DNA of 64,000 bases from an uncultured Polaribacter sp. (GCF_947500975.1 NZ_CANMUE010000007.1:1-64000), one strand, 5' to 3'. Shown: positions 17,774 through 26,829, counted from the first letter of the stretch. Notes: generated by a model not told the origin, from the letters alone. Numbers and translations: made by a program.

Positions 17774-17806
17774 AAAAAAGCTTCACAATTTTGTGAAGCT
17801 TTTTTA
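17774..17806. terminator. Bidirectional terminator between nucleotidase and helicase genes
   Basis: Stem AAAAAAGCTTCACAA/TTGTGAAGCTTTTTT with a tiny loop, A-run on one side and T-run on the other, so it serves both convergent genes. Confidence 0.85.
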
Positions 17807-17819
17807 TAAATTTTATTTT

Positions 17820-19634
17820 CTATCTTTCTTTGCGTTTTCTTCCAAATCCACCAGACCTTCTTTCTCCACCGCTAGAGTTTCTATCTGGTCTATCAGAACT
17901 TCTTTCAGTTCTTCTTCTTCCTCCACCGTCACTTCTTCTAGATGAACCTTCAGAACTTCTACGCCTTCCAAATCCACCATCTTTTTTACCGAAAGGTTTT
18001 CTTCCGCCTCTTCTTCCTCCACCAGAACGCTCCTTTTTAGTAATTTCAATATTTACTGAACGACCACTAAAATCTGGCTGATTATCAGCAAAAGCAGTTA
18101 AGGTTTTTTCTTCAAAATTTTTGTCAATTTCAAAGAAAGAAAAAGTATCTAATATATCTATTGAGCCAATTTCAACTTTATCTCCAATATTTTGTTCGTT
18201 AATTAAGCCAATTAATTTACCAGGGTTCAAGTTATCTTTTCTACCAATATTGATAAAGAAACGAGTCATGTTTTCGTCTGTAGCTCTTGATCTTGAAGTT
18301 TCTCTACCTAAATCATTTAAATCTTTAGAGTTTTCATAATACTTAAGCATTGTGTTAAATTCTAAAGAAACAAATTTTTTGATTAATTCCTCTCTGTCTA
18401 AAGATGCTAACTTTTCGTAAATGCTAGGTAAAAATTCTTGCATTTCAGATTCATTTACTTCTGTATTTTGAACCTTATCAATTAAATTCATTAACTGATT
18501 TTGAACAATTTCTTTACCAGAAGGAACTTTACCTTCAATAAATTTCTTTTTAATAATTCTTTCTATCTGGCGTAATTTTCCTTTCTCTTTACCATTTACT
18601 AAAACAATAGAAACTCCTTTATTACCAGCTCTACCAGTTCTACCACTTCTGTGAGTGTAGTTTTCTATTTGGTCTGGTAACTTATGGTTTAATACGTGTG
18701 TTAATTCAGTAACATCTAATCCACGAGCAGCAACATCAGTAGCTACTAATATTTTAATTGTTTTTTTTCTGAATTTACCCATTACAGAATCACGTTGTCC
18801 TTGTGATAAATCTCCATGTAAAGAATCTGCACTATAACCGTCTCTAATTAAGTTGTCTGCAACTTCTTGTGTTTCTCTACGAGTTCTACAAAATATGATT
18901 GCATAAATATTTGGATTTAAATCTGCAATTCTTTTTAATGCAGGGTAACGTGTTCTTTCTGTAACTGAATAATACTCATGATTTACATTTTCTGAACCAG
19001 AATTTTTTTCACCAGAAGTAATTTCAACTGGTTTTGTCATATAGTTTCTTGCTATTGCTTCAACTTCTCTTGGAAATGTAGCAGAAAACAATAATGTTTG
19101 TTTTGTTTCTGGTGTAGCTTCTAAAACTTTATCAAGTTCATCTTTGAAACCCATATTTAACATTTCATCAGCTTCGTCTAAAACTAACCATTGAACGTTA
19201 CCTAATTTTAAAGCTCTTCTTTTAATTAAATCTACAGTTCTACCTGGAGTTCCAACTACAATTTGAGAACCTCTTTTTAAAGATCTAATTTGATCCTCCA
19301 TACTAGACCCCCCATAAACTGTAGTTACTTTTATACTTGGTAAATACTTACAAAAATCTTTTATATTGTTACCAATTTGTACAGCTAACTCTCTTGTTGG
19401 AGATAATATAATTGCTTGTACGTTTCCATTCTTTTCATCTAAAAGTTCTAATATTGGCAAACTAAAAGCAGCAGTTTTACCTGTACCAGTTTGCGCAAAC
19501 GCCTTTAAATCGTCTGTTGAAGAAATAATTTGTGGAATTGCTTTTTCTTGAATAACAGTAGGTTTTTCGTAACCTAAATCCGTTAATGCTTTGTTAATAG
19601 GTTCTTTTAAACCTAATTCTAAAAATGTTGACAT
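17820..19634 (-). CDS. DEAD-box RNA helicase with DbpA-type RNA-binding domain and RGG tail
   Basis: 604 residues. The helicase core shows motif Q (FLELGLKEPINKAL...PTVIQEKAIP), motif I AQTGTGKTAA, PTRELAVQ, GTPGR, DEAD (VLDEADEML), SAT (FSATFP) and the second-lobe motifs VATDVAARGLDV and HRSGRTGRAG. Residues ~460-540 form a DbpA-like RNA-binding domain (NPGKLIGLINEQNIGDKVEI), and the last ~60 residues are rich in Arg, Gly and Ser. It belongs to the CsdA/DeaD type that remodels structured RNA in cold adaptation and ribosome assembly. A ~100-nt leader with a hairpin precedes it. The RGG tail gives very biased codon composition, which creates long shadow frames. Confidence 0.95.
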   Translation of the reverse strand: MSTFLELGLKEPINKALTDLGYEKPTVIQEKAIPQIISSTDDLKAFAQTGTGKTAAFSLPILELLDEKNGNVQAIILSPTRELAVQIGNNIKDFCKYLPSIKVTTVYGGSSMEDQIRSLKRGSQIVVGTPGRTVDLIKRRALKLGNVQWLVLDEADEMLNMGFKDELDKVLEATPETKQTLLFSATFPREVEAIARNYMTKPVEITSGEKNSGSENVNHEYYSVTERTRYPALKRIADLNPNIYAIIFCRTRRETQEVADNLIRDGYSADSLHGDLSQGQRDSVMGKFRKKTIKILVATDVAARGLDVTELTHVLNHKLPDQIENYTHRSGRTGRAGNKGVSIVLVNGKEKGKLRQIERIIKKKFIEGKVPSGKEIVQNQLMNLIDKVQNTEVNESEMQEFLPSIYEKLASLDREELIKKFVSLEFNTMLKYYENSKDLNDLGRETSRSRATDENMTRFFINIGRKDNLNPGKLIGLINEQNIGDKVEIGSIDILDTFSFFEIDKNFEEKTLTAFADNQPDFSGRSVNIEITKKERSGGGRRGGRKPFGKKDGGFGRRRSSEGSSRRSDGGGRRRTERSSDRPDRNSSGGERRSGGFGRKRKER

Positions 19635-19739
19635 TACTGTGTTTTTGTAGATTCACAGAAAGCCCACCTGCAAATCAAATTATTAATTTCGACTTGATTT
19701 TAAATAAGTTAGACTCAAAATTAAAATCGCGCAAAGGTA
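19635..19739 (-). promoter_or_regulatory. Promoter and long 5' leader of the DEAD-box helicase gene
   Basis: The minus strand holds the -7 box TACCTTTG at 19732-19739, about 98 nt before the ATG. Just upstream of the ATG is a small stem CTGTG/CACAG with an A-rich loop (19637-19658). Long structured leaders are typical of cold-inducible helicase mRNAs; here regulation is inference. Confidence 0.5.
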
Positions 19740-19773
19740 CATTAAATTAAATGAACTAAATTGTAAAATTAAT

Positions 19774-21165
19774 TTATTTAATTTTTTGAAGTTCTTTAAT
19801 GAAGTGATGAAGGTTACGTGATGAAATTGATGCATATCCATTTTCTACAACACCATTTTTATTTAATAAAATTACTCGCTGTATTTTACTTGTTAAAAAA
19901 TTATGAGCAATACTATTTGAGTCTAGATAAAATTGATTTTTTATATCTAATTTATGAATTCTTTCAGCTTTATTTTTATCAATATTAATGAGAATAATTT
20001 TTAGTTTTGGGTATTTTAATGACAAAAATTTTATTCTAGACGAAATATAGTTAACTGGAATATACTCTGAGTTCCAAAAGAAAATTAATGAATTTTTATC
20101 CTTAGTAATAGTTTTTATTGATTTTTTAGAATTGGTAAAGTCAATAACATTAAAATCTTGCAGATCTTTATTTTTTTGGATTAAATTTGTGTCATTCATC
20201 AATTTTTTAACAAGACTTTTATCATCCTTATTTGAACTAAGTTCAAAGAATTTTTCAAAAGTTTTTAAATTAATTTCACAACTAGATTTTCTAAAAAAAT
20301 GACTAATTAAAGTTTGTTTTAAAAAGGCATTTTTTGTGTGTTTAGATTTAATTTTAGAATCTATAATATTCATTAAGTCTATTGTGAAGTCTGATGAATA
20401 TTTATTGTCTGTAGGAGTGTGACCTAAAGAATAAGTTTTATTATAAAGAAAGTTTCTAATGTATTGAGAGTAAGGTGGGTAATACATTAAAGAGTCATTG
20501 TTAATATTAATGTTTTTTCTATAATTATAAAAAGTATTATTTATTTTCGGAAACTCTTTTTTATCAGAATTATTTACATAAAGTATTGGATATTTCTCTA
20601 TTCTAGCATAAGTAGGATAAGTTAACGCAACTTTTAAAATATTTTTAAAACCATTAGTTTCATCCAAATGAGATTCAACATAATCATTATATCTTTTTAA
20701 CTTTCTGTTGGTAATTGAATCTGTTTTGTTTTTAAAACTTAAAGGTTTTAATTTATTGTATTTATTAAAAATTTTATTTTCTTTTTCATTTTCTAAGAAA
20801 CAATCAATTAAAACATTATTTCTTTCTGCACCTTTACCCGCAAAAACCAAAGATTCATCAAAATCCCAAGTATTTAAGCGTAACATTAAACTATCTAGCG
20901 GTTCTAAATAAATATATTGATTTTCATTACCATGAATAAAATAATATAAACCTTCATTTAAATTATCAACTTTGCCAATAAATTTATTTTTAGCATCTAA
21001 GAAAAAAGTATCAATTACTTTTTCCATAGAATATAAAACTACATGGTTTGTTTTAGGATTTATTATTCTACCTCCAAAATAAGTGCTCTTATTTTCAGTA
21101 TTTTTTTCACAACTAATTATAGAGATAATAAGTAAAAGAAGAAAAAAGTGTTTTTTTATTAGCAT
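19774..21165 (-). CDS. TlpA/thioredoxin-like lipoprotein lacking the CXXC motif
   Basis: 463 residues. The N-terminus MLIKKHFFLLLLIISIISCEK is a lipoprotein signal. The N-terminal ~100 residues look like the DUF4369-type beta domain common in Bacteroidota thiol-disulfide proteins (YFGGRIINPKTNHVVLYS, EGLYYFIHGNENQYIYLEP). The middle is helical. The last ~115 residues fit a thioredoxin fold, with SLIFFWNSEYIPVNYISSRI, LKIILINIDKNKAERI, and VILLNKNGVVENGYAS. The place where WCxxC should stand reads WNSEYIP, so there is no redox-active cysteine pair. It is probably a binding or structural relative. A -7 box lies at 21192-21199. Confidence 0.7.
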   Translation of the reverse strand: MLIKKHFFLLLLIISIISCEKNTENKSTYFGGRIINPKTNHVVLYSMEKVIDTFFLDAKNKFIGKVDNLNEGLYYFIHGNENQYIYLEPLDSLMLRLNTWDFDESLVFAGKGAERNNVLIDCFLENEKENKIFNKYNKLKPLSFKNKTDSITNRKLKRYNDYVESHLDETNGFKNILKVALTYPTYARIEKYPILYVNNSDKKEFPKINNTFYNYRKNININNDSLMYYPPYSQYIRNFLYNKTYSLGHTPTDNKYSSDFTIDLMNIIDSKIKSKHTKNAFLKQTLISHFFRKSSCEINLKTFEKFFELSSNKDDKSLVKKLMNDTNLIQKNKDLQDFNVIDFTNSKKSIKTITKDKNSLIFFWNSEYIPVNYISSRIKFLSLKYPKLKIILINIDKNKAERIHKLDIKNQFYLDSNSIAHNFLTSKIQRVILLNKNGVVENGYASISSRNLHHFIKELQKIK

Positions 21166-21191
21166 AAATATATTTAGTGTAGTGCTAACTA

Positions 21192-21199
21192 CAAATTTA
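21192..21199 (-). promoter_or_regulatory. -7 box TAAATTTG of the thioredoxin-like lipoprotein gene
   Basis: Exact TAnnTTTG on the minus strand, giving a leader of about 20 nt to the ATG at 21165. Confidence 0.5.
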
Positions 21200-21324
21200 A
21201 GTATTCAATATTGCTGTTATTGTTAATAGGTTGTTAAAAAATGCACTTAAATTTTATATAATAATAGGTTCGTATTTTTTTAAAACCCAATTCAAATCTA
21301 GTTAAATAAAAGAAATCTATTTAC

Positions 21325-21332
21325 TACTTTTG
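21325..21332 (+). promoter_or_regulatory. -7 box TACTTTTG of the ABC-F gene
   Basis: Exact TAnnTTTG followed by CAC, a common flavobacterial promoter context. The leader would be about 14 nt before the ATG at 21353. Confidence 0.55.
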
Positions 21333-21352
21333 CACAAATTTAAATTTCAATT

Positions 21353-22972
21353 ATGTTATCAGTTTCTAACCTATCAGTTCAATTTGGAAAACGAGTTTTA
21401 TTTGATGAAGTAAACACAAAATTTCAGCAAGGCAATTGTTATGGAATTATTGGTGCAAATGGTGCAGGAAAATCTACTTTTCTTAAAATCATATCAGGTA
21501 AACAAGAACCAACATCTGGGCAGGTTCACTTAGAACCTGGAAAAAGAATGTCTGTTCTTACTCAAGATCATTATGCTTTTGATGAATTTCCTGTATTGGA
21601 AACTGTTGTAATGGGTAACAAAGATTTGTTTAAAATTAAAAAACAAATAGATGATTTGTATGCAGATTATACAGATGAAAATGCTGATAAAATTGGTGAA
21701 CTTCAAATAATTTTTGAAGAGATGAATGGTTGGAATGCCGATTCGGATGCTGCTGCAATGCTATCAAACTTAGGTATTTCTGAAGATTTACATTATACTT
21801 TAATGAAAGATTTAGATGGTAAACAAAAAGTACGTGTGTTAATTGCGCAAGCTCTTTTTGGTAATCCTGATGTTTTAATTATGGATGAGCCAACCAATGA
21901 TTTAGATTTTGAAACAATTGCTTGGTTAGAAAATTTTATTGCTAATTTTGATAATTGTGTAATTGTCGTTTCACATGATAGACACTTTTTAGATGCAGTT
22001 TGTACACATATTTCTGATATTGATTTTGGTAAAATAAATCATTATTCTGGTAATTATACTTTCTGGTATGAATCTAGTCAATTAGCAGCAAAACAGAGAG
22101 CACAACAAAACAAAAAAGCAGAAGATAAAAAGAAAGAATTAGAAGATTTTATTCGTCGTTTTTCAGCCAATGTTGCAAAATCTAAACAGGCTACTTCTCG
22201 TAAAAAAATGATTGATAAATTAAATGTTGAAGATATTAAACCTTCTAGTAGACGTTACCCTGCAATTATTTTTGATAGAGATAGAGAAGCTGGAGATCAA
22301 ATTTTAAATATAGAAGGTTTAAGTAAAGAGTTTGAAGGAGAAAAATTATTTAATGATGTTCATATCAATTTAAATAAAGGAGATAAAGTTGCTATAATTT
22401 CTAGAAACTCGAGAGCCATTACCGCTTTTTATCAGATTATAACAGGTAATGAAAAAGCTGATTCAGGTAAATTTTCTTGGGGAGTTACTACAACGCAATC
22501 TTATTTACCCCTTGATAATTCGTCATTTTTTCAAGACGGAGAATTAAATTTAGTAGACTGGTTAAGACAATATGCGCAAACTGAAGAAGAACGTGAAGAA
22601 GTTTTTTTACGTGGATTTTTAGGGAAAATGATTTTTTCTGGAGAGGAAGCTTTAAAGAAGAGTAACGTTTTATCTGGTGGAGAAAAAGTACGTTGTATGC
22701 TTTCTAGAATGATGATGAAAAGAGCAAATATTTTAATTTTAGATGAGCCAACAAATCACTTAGACTTAGAATCTATTCAGTCTTTAAATAACTCATTAAT
22801 CAATTTTAAAGGAACAGTATTATTATCAACTCACGATCATGAGTTTGCACAAACTGTTGCTAACAGAATTATAGAATTAACACCAAAGGGAGTTATTGAT
22901 AGATATGCTACTTTTGACGATTATTTAACAGATCCCAAAATAAAAGAATTACGTGATAAAATGTATTCTTAG
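21353..22972 (+). CDS. ABC-F family ATPase, YbiT-like, with one degenerate ATP site
   Basis: 539 residues with two nucleotide-binding domains joined by a charged helical linker (residues ~240-305, KQRAQQNKKAEDKKKELEDF), and no membrane segments. ABC-F proteins act on the ribosome, often at the E site. NBD1 has a good Walker A (GANGAGKST) and Walker B (VLIMDEPTNDLD), but its signature is KDLDGKQK rather than LSGGQ. NBD2 has a good signature (NVLSGGEKVR) and Walker B (ILILDEPTNHLD), but its Walker A reads ISRNSRAITAF, lacking the GK-S/T. Composite site 1 (NBD1 Walker A with NBD2 signature) is therefore intact, and site 2 is degenerate on both faces. Its own promoter and terminator flank it. Confidence 0.92.
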   Translation: MLSVSNLSVQFGKRVLFDEVNTKFQQGNCYGIIGANGAGKSTFLKIISGKQEPTSGQVHLEPGKRMSVLTQDHYAFDEFPVLETVVMGNKDLFKIKKQIDDLYADYTDENADKIGELQIIFEEMNGWNADSDAAAMLSNLGISEDLHYTLMKDLDGKQKVRVLIAQALFGNPDVLIMDEPTNDLDFETIAWLENFIANFDNCVIVVSHDRHFLDAVCTHISDIDFGKINHYSGNYTFWYESSQLAAKQRAQQNKKAEDKKKELEDFIRRFSANVAKSKQATSRKKMIDKLNVEDIKPSSRRYPAIIFDRDREAGDQILNIEGLSKEFEGEKLFNDVHINLNKGDKVAIISRNSRAITAFYQIITGNEKADSGKFSWGVTTTQSYLPLDNSSFFQDGELNLVDWLRQYAQTEEEREEVFLRGFLGKMIFSGEEALKKSNVLSGGEKVRCMLSRMMMKRANILILDEPTNHLDLESIQSLNNSLINFKGTVLLSTHDHEFAQTVANRIIELTPKGVIDRYATFDDYLTDPKIKELRDKMYS

Positions 22973-22996
22973 AAATAAATATTAATTTACTTCATA

Positions 22997-23040
22997 AAGA
23001 AAAACCTCTAAATTTTTAAATTTAGAGGTTTTTCTTTATC
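22997..23040. terminator. Strong bidirectional terminator after the ABC-F gene
   Basis: A stem of about 20 bp, centred on AAACCTCTAAATTT and AAATTTAGAGGTTT with flanking AAAGAAA/TTTCTTT. It lies 25 bp after the ABC-F stop and faces the convergent oxyR gene. Confidence 0.85.
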
Positions 23041-23081
23041 AGAATTTTTAATTAGTTAGTTTTGTGTATTCTAAATTAATT

Positions 23082-24023
23082 TTATCCTTTATTCAAAGGG
23101 CTAATAATTTTTACATCAGAAAAAGAAATTGCACCTCTAACAACACCATCAATAGTTTTCTTTAAAGCTTCTAAAAGTTGCATTTTTAATTGAGATTTAT
23201 GATAAATTAAACTCACTTCTCTTGCAGGTGGAGGGTTTGTAAACTCACGTAAATGTTTTTTGTCAGTTTCATTTAAATCCAACGTGTGTAAATAAGGTAG
23301 AAGCGTCATTCCTAAACCTTCTTTAGATAATTTTATAAGTGTATTAAAACTTCCACTTTCTAACTGAAACCCTTTTTTGTTGTCAATTTTATGCGTTCTA
23401 CATAAATTTATAACGCTATCTTTAAAACAATGTCCATCTTCTAACAACAAAATATCATCCATTTCTAGTTCATCAACAGTAATGTTTTGCTGTTTGTATA
23501 ATCTATGATTTTGCGGAATTAATCCAACAAAAGGTTCATAGTATAAAGGTCTTTCTTTGATAGATTCATTTTCTAAAGGAGTAGCTGCAAGGGCAGCATC
23601 TATATGACCGTCAGTTAATTTTCTTACAATTTCTTCTGTAGTTAATTCTTCAATAATCAACTTTACTTTTGGGTATTTTTTTGTGAAATTTTGTAAGAAC
23701 ATTGGTAGTAAAGTTGGCATTACTGTAGGGATAATTCCTAACTTAAATTCGCCTCCAATAAAACCTTTTTGTTGATGAACGATGTCTAATATTCTGTTAC
23801 TTTCATCAACAATAACTTTAGCTTGTTCTACTATTTTTTTTCCAACCTCTGTTAATTCAATCGGTTTTTTAGAACGATTAAACACTTTTACGCTTAACTC
23901 ATCTTCAAGTTTTTGAATTTGCATGCTTAAAGTAGGTTGAGTTACAAAACTATGTTCAGCAGCAACCGTAAAATTTTGATATTCTGCTACTGAAAGCACA
24001 TATTTTAATTGAGTAATTGTCAT
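23082..24023 (-). CDS. oxyR: Hydrogen-peroxide-responsive LysR regulator OxyR
   Basis: 313 residues. The N-terminal winged HTH is typical of LysR proteins (MTITQLKYVLSVAEYQNFT, AAEHSFVTQPTLSMQIQKLE). The C-terminal sensor domain contains LLLEDGHCFKDSVINLC, with two Cys nine residues apart, as for Cys199 and Cys208 of E. coli OxyR, which form the peroxide-induced disulfide. On that basis I call OxyR rather than a generic LysR protein. It should activate catalase and peroxidase genes, none of which is in the window. It is convergent with the ABC-F gene. Confidence 0.93.
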   Translation of the reverse strand: MTITQLKYVLSVAEYQNFTVAAEHSFVTQPTLSMQIQKLEDELSVKVFNRSKKPIELTEVGKKIVEQAKVIVDESNRILDIVHQQKGFIGGEFKLGIIPTVMPTLLPMFLQNFTKKYPKVKLIIEELTTEEIVRKLTDGHIDAALAATPLENESIKERPLYYEPFVGLIPQNHRLYKQQNITVDELEMDDILLLEDGHCFKDSVINLCRTHKIDNKKGFQLESGSFNTLIKLSKEGLGMTLLPYLHTLDLNETDKKHLREFTNPPPAREVSLIYHKSQLKMQLLEALKKTIDGVVRGAISFSDVKIISPLNKG

Positions 24024-24100
24024 TAATAATAATTTTGATAAAGATAATAAAAGCCATCAGTATAATTGATAGTTTGTTTTTGTAAAATGAAAATATTTTT

Positions 24101-24742
24101 TTAATTTAAAAAAAAAGAATATCCAATTTCTAAACCTAAATTATTATATCCGTCATTAGGTTTTTGAAAATCTAAATTAGATACATGACCAAAGTTTGTT
24201 CCAATATATAAATAGTTGTATTTAAGTATTTTATATGAAAATCCTACAGAAAAATTTTCAATAAAAGTAAAGCCTTTAGCCAAGCGTTCACTTCTTGTAT
24301 CAATGTAAGAAAATCCTAAACTTATTGTACCTTGTATATCAAGTTTTTTAGATATTTTTCTTTTTGCTGCAAAACCGAATTCAATAGCAAGTAAACTCAT
24401 GTTTTTTACTTGCGTAAACTCAGCTCTTTTCTCCAAATAATTTTCGTCTTCGGGTGTTACAAATTGTTCGTTAATTAATTGATGTTTCAAAAACTGAATT
24501 TGTGGCTGAACAATCAATTCAAAATCAATTTTTTTAAAAGAACCAAGTTTGTAAAACGCTTGTAATTTATAAGTATTTGTAGAATAGGTATAATCTGGGT
24601 CATCAAAAACAAAGTTTTCATTAATGCCATAATTGTATAAAAAACCAATTTTAATAGGTTTTATAATATTCTTTTTTTCGTTTTGAGAAAATATAGATAA
24701 ACAAATTATAAGAAAAATAAATAGGCTAAACTTCTTTTTCAT
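24101..24742 (-). CDS. Outer-membrane barrel, PagL (acyloxyacyl hydrolase)-like
   Basis: 213 residues with a signal peptide (FLIICLSIFSQ) and alternating amphipathic strands ending in LGLEIGYSFFLN, typical of a small eight-stranded barrel. Near the C-terminus, GHVSNLDFQKPNDGYNN resembles the active-site region of the lipid A 3-O-deacylase PagL, where H-x-S-N is followed by PNDG-x-E. The His and Ser are present, but the position of the catalytic Glu is Asn. It may act on lipid A in the outer membrane, or be an inactive relative. It starts 8 bp after the 3-hydroxybutyryl-CoA dehydrogenase stop on the same strand. Family call from motif memory. Confidence 0.6.
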   Translation of the reverse strand: MKKKFSLFIFLIICLSIFSQNEKKNIIKPIKIGFLYNYGINENFVFDDPDYTYSTNTYKLQAFYKLGSFKKIDFELIVQPQIQFLKHQLINEQFVTPEDENYLEKRAEFTQVKNMSLLAIEFGFAAKRKISKKLDIQGTISLGFSYIDTRSERLAKGFTFIENFSVGFSYKILKYNYLYIGTNFGHVSNLDFQKPNDGYNNLGLEIGYSFFLN

Positions 24743-24750
24743 GAATAGTC

Positions 24751-25638
24751 TTAGCTAAACATTTTAGATACTTTTTCAGCTTTTCTATTTTCTGAATAGT
24801 CATAAAAACCTTCACCAGATTTTACGCCTAATTTACCAGCCATTACCATGTTTACTAATAACGGGCAAGGTGCGTATTTAGGGTTCTTAAAGCCATCATA
24901 CATAACATTTAAAATAGATAAACAAACATCTAAACCAATAAAATCAGCTAATTGTAAAGGCCCCATTGGATGTGCCATTCCTAACTTCATTACAGTATCA
25001 ATTTCTGTAACTCCAGCAACACCATTATATAAAGTTTCAATAGATTCGTTTATCATTGGCATTAAAATTCTATTGGCAACAAAACCTGGGTAATCATTTA
25101 CTTCAACTGGAATTTTATTAATTTTTTTAGATAAATCAACCGTAATATTCATCACTTCATCAGACGTGTTGTAACCTCTAATAATTTCAACCAACTTCAT
25201 AATTGGCACAGGATTCATAAAATGCATTCCAATTACTTTTTCTGGCCTGTTGGTTACAGCGGCAATTTGAGTAATAGAAATTGATGATGTATTTGTGGAC
25301 AAAATTGTGTTTTCTGGGCAAACTTCATCCAATTCTTTAAAAATTTTAGATTTTAAAACTGCATTTTCAGTAGCAGCCTCCACAACTAAATCTGCATTTT
25401 TTACACCCTCTTTTATAGACGTAAAAGTGGTAATATTTGCTAAAGTATTTGTTTTATCTGTCTCAGAAATTTTTTCTTTAGCAACCATTCTATCTAAATT
25501 TTTGATAATAGTTGCCATTCCTTTTTCAAGAGAAACTTCAGAAATATCAATTAATTGAACCTTGTAATTAAATTGCGCAAATGTATGTGCAATTCCGTTT
25601 CCCATAGTTCCAGCACCAATTACAGCTATATTTTTCAT
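24751..25638 (-). CDS. 3-hydroxybutyryl-CoA dehydrogenase
   Basis: 295 residues. The Rossmann NAD-binding site is IAVIGAGTMGNGIAHTFAQ at the N-terminus. The catalytic His lies in GMHFMNPVPIMKLVEIIRG and the substrate-side Ser/Asn in LSTNTSSISIT. The C-terminal helical domain (VNDYPGFVANRILMPMINE, MAHPMGPLQLADFIGLD) mediates dimerisation. It oxidises (S)-3-hydroxyacyl-CoA to 3-oxoacyl-CoA in short-chain fatty acid or butyrate metabolism; homologues are named hbd or paaH. The downstream barrel gene is likely co-transcribed. Confidence 0.93.
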   Translation of the reverse strand: MKNIAVIGAGTMGNGIAHTFAQFNYKVQLIDISEVSLEKGMATIIKNLDRMVAKEKISETDKTNTLANITTFTSIKEGVKNADLVVEAATENAVLKSKIFKELDEVCPENTILSTNTSSISITQIAAVTNRPEKVIGMHFMNPVPIMKLVEIIRGYNTSDEVMNITVDLSKKINKIPVEVNDYPGFVANRILMPMINESIETLYNGVAGVTEIDTVMKLGMAHPMGPLQLADFIGLDVCLSILNVMYDGFKNPKYAPCPLLVNMVMAGKLGVKSGEGFYDYSENRKAEKVSKMFS

Positions 25639-25659
25639 AAATATTTATTTAAATTATTT

Positions 25660-25739
25660 GGGCGTTTTAACAGGCTTTCACAACTCGCTTTTTTACGAAA
25701 AGTAAAAAGAACTCAAACAAATTATTCAATCCCTAACGC
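25660..25739 (-). repeat. Interspersed intergenic repeat (GCGTTAGGGATTG ... GTTAAAACGCCC)
   Basis: Read on the minus strand it begins GCGTTAGGGATTG (25739-25728) and ends TGAAAGCCTGTTAAAACGCCC-like at 25680-25660, with about 46 bp between. The same ends flank the element at 54319-54485 in the other orientation. It fills the gap between two genes and holds no frame. Confidence 0.75.
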
Positions 25740-25823
25740 ACTTATTTATAAGACTTGTTTTTAATCTAAAACTGAAAGTCAGTTTTTAAAACTTTTTTAA
25801 CTTTAAAACTCTGTTACTTTAAT

Positions 25824-26783
25824 TTAGAAACAATCCATTATTTGTTGAGCAACTCTTAAGTTTTCAGTTCCTTGTGTTAAAGTTACAACAGGTGTTGTAT
25901 TATTGTTAATAGCATCAGCAAAAGATTCTAATTCATCTAAAATTGCATTGTTATTTTCAACTTCAGGATTATCAAAATAAATTTGTTTTTTCACACCCTC
26001 AGCATTTTGTAAAATCATAGCAAATTCATCAGGATTTTCAGGAACATCTTTCATCCTAACAATCTCAGATTTTTTTTCCAACATATCTACAGAAACATAA
26101 GCATCTTTCTGAAAAAACCGAGATTTACGCATGTTTTTCATAGAAATTCTACTAGCAGTTAAGTTGGCAACACAACCATTTTCAAATTCAATTCTAGCAT
26201 TTGTAATATCTGGAGTTTCAGAAATTATAGCTACACCATTAGCATGTACGCTTTTTACTTTAGAGTTTACTACAGAAAGTATAATATCTATATCATGAAT
26301 CATTAAATCTAAAACCACAGGTACATCTGTTCCTCTTGGATTAAACTCAGCTAATCTGTGGCATTCAATAAACATAGGATTGTTAATTTTATCTTTTACC
26401 GCTGTAAAGGCAGGATTAAATCTTTCTACGTGACCAACTTGCCCTTTTACATGAAATTGACTTGCCAAAGTTCTAATAGCTTCTGCTTCTAAAACTGTTT
26501 TGGTTATTGGTTTTTCAATAAAAATATGACATCCCTTTTGGATTGCGTTTTTAGCACATTCAAAATGAGATAGAGTAGGTGTTACAATATCAATAACTTC
26601 AACATCATTAATTAATGCATCAATAGTTGGGTAATTTTTATAACCATATTCTTTAGCAACTATATTTGCGTTTTCAGTATTTGGATCATAAAAACCAACT
26701 AATTCGTATTTTTGTGATTGTTCTAATAAACGTAAATGAATTTTTCCTAGATGGCCTGCACCTAAAACCCCAACTTTTAGCAT
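25824..26783 (-). CDS. Gfo/Idh/MocA family NAD(P)-dependent oxidoreductase
   Basis: 319 residues. The N-terminal Rossmann fold begins VGVLGAGHLGKIHLRLLEQ, and HIFIEKPITKTVLEAE carries the conserved EKP that positions the nicotinamide. The C-terminal alpha/beta substrate domain includes GHVERFNPAF, and LDLMIHDIDIILS with the catalytic-region His. The family reduces or oxidises sugars, inositols and related compounds; the substrate cannot be inferred from this neighbourhood. It is a single gene with a -7 box at 26830-26837. Confidence 0.88.
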   Translation of the reverse strand: MLKVGVLGAGHLGKIHLRLLEQSQKYELVGFYDPNTENANIVAKEYGYKNYPTIDALINDVEVIDIVTPTLSHFECAKNAIQKGCHIFIEKPITKTVLEAEAIRTLASQFHVKGQVGHVERFNPAFTAVKDKINNPMFIECHRLAEFNPRGTDVPVVLDLMIHDIDIILSVVNSKVKSVHANGVAIISETPDITNARIEFENGCVANLTASRISMKNMRKSRFFQKDAYVSVDMLEKKSEIVRMKDVPENPDEFAMILQNAEGVKKQIYFDNPEVENNNAILDELESFADAINNNTTPVVTLTQGTENLRVAQQIMDCF

Positions 26784-26829
26784 AAATTATTGTTTTAAAG
26801 TATTTTCTGATTCTTTAAATCAGTTAAAA

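Noticed and set aside
17813..18081. Frames on both strands opposite the helicase RGG tail
   Set aside because: Produced by the repetitive Arg/Gly codons of the tail; sequences are mirror-like Pro/Leu/Glu runs.
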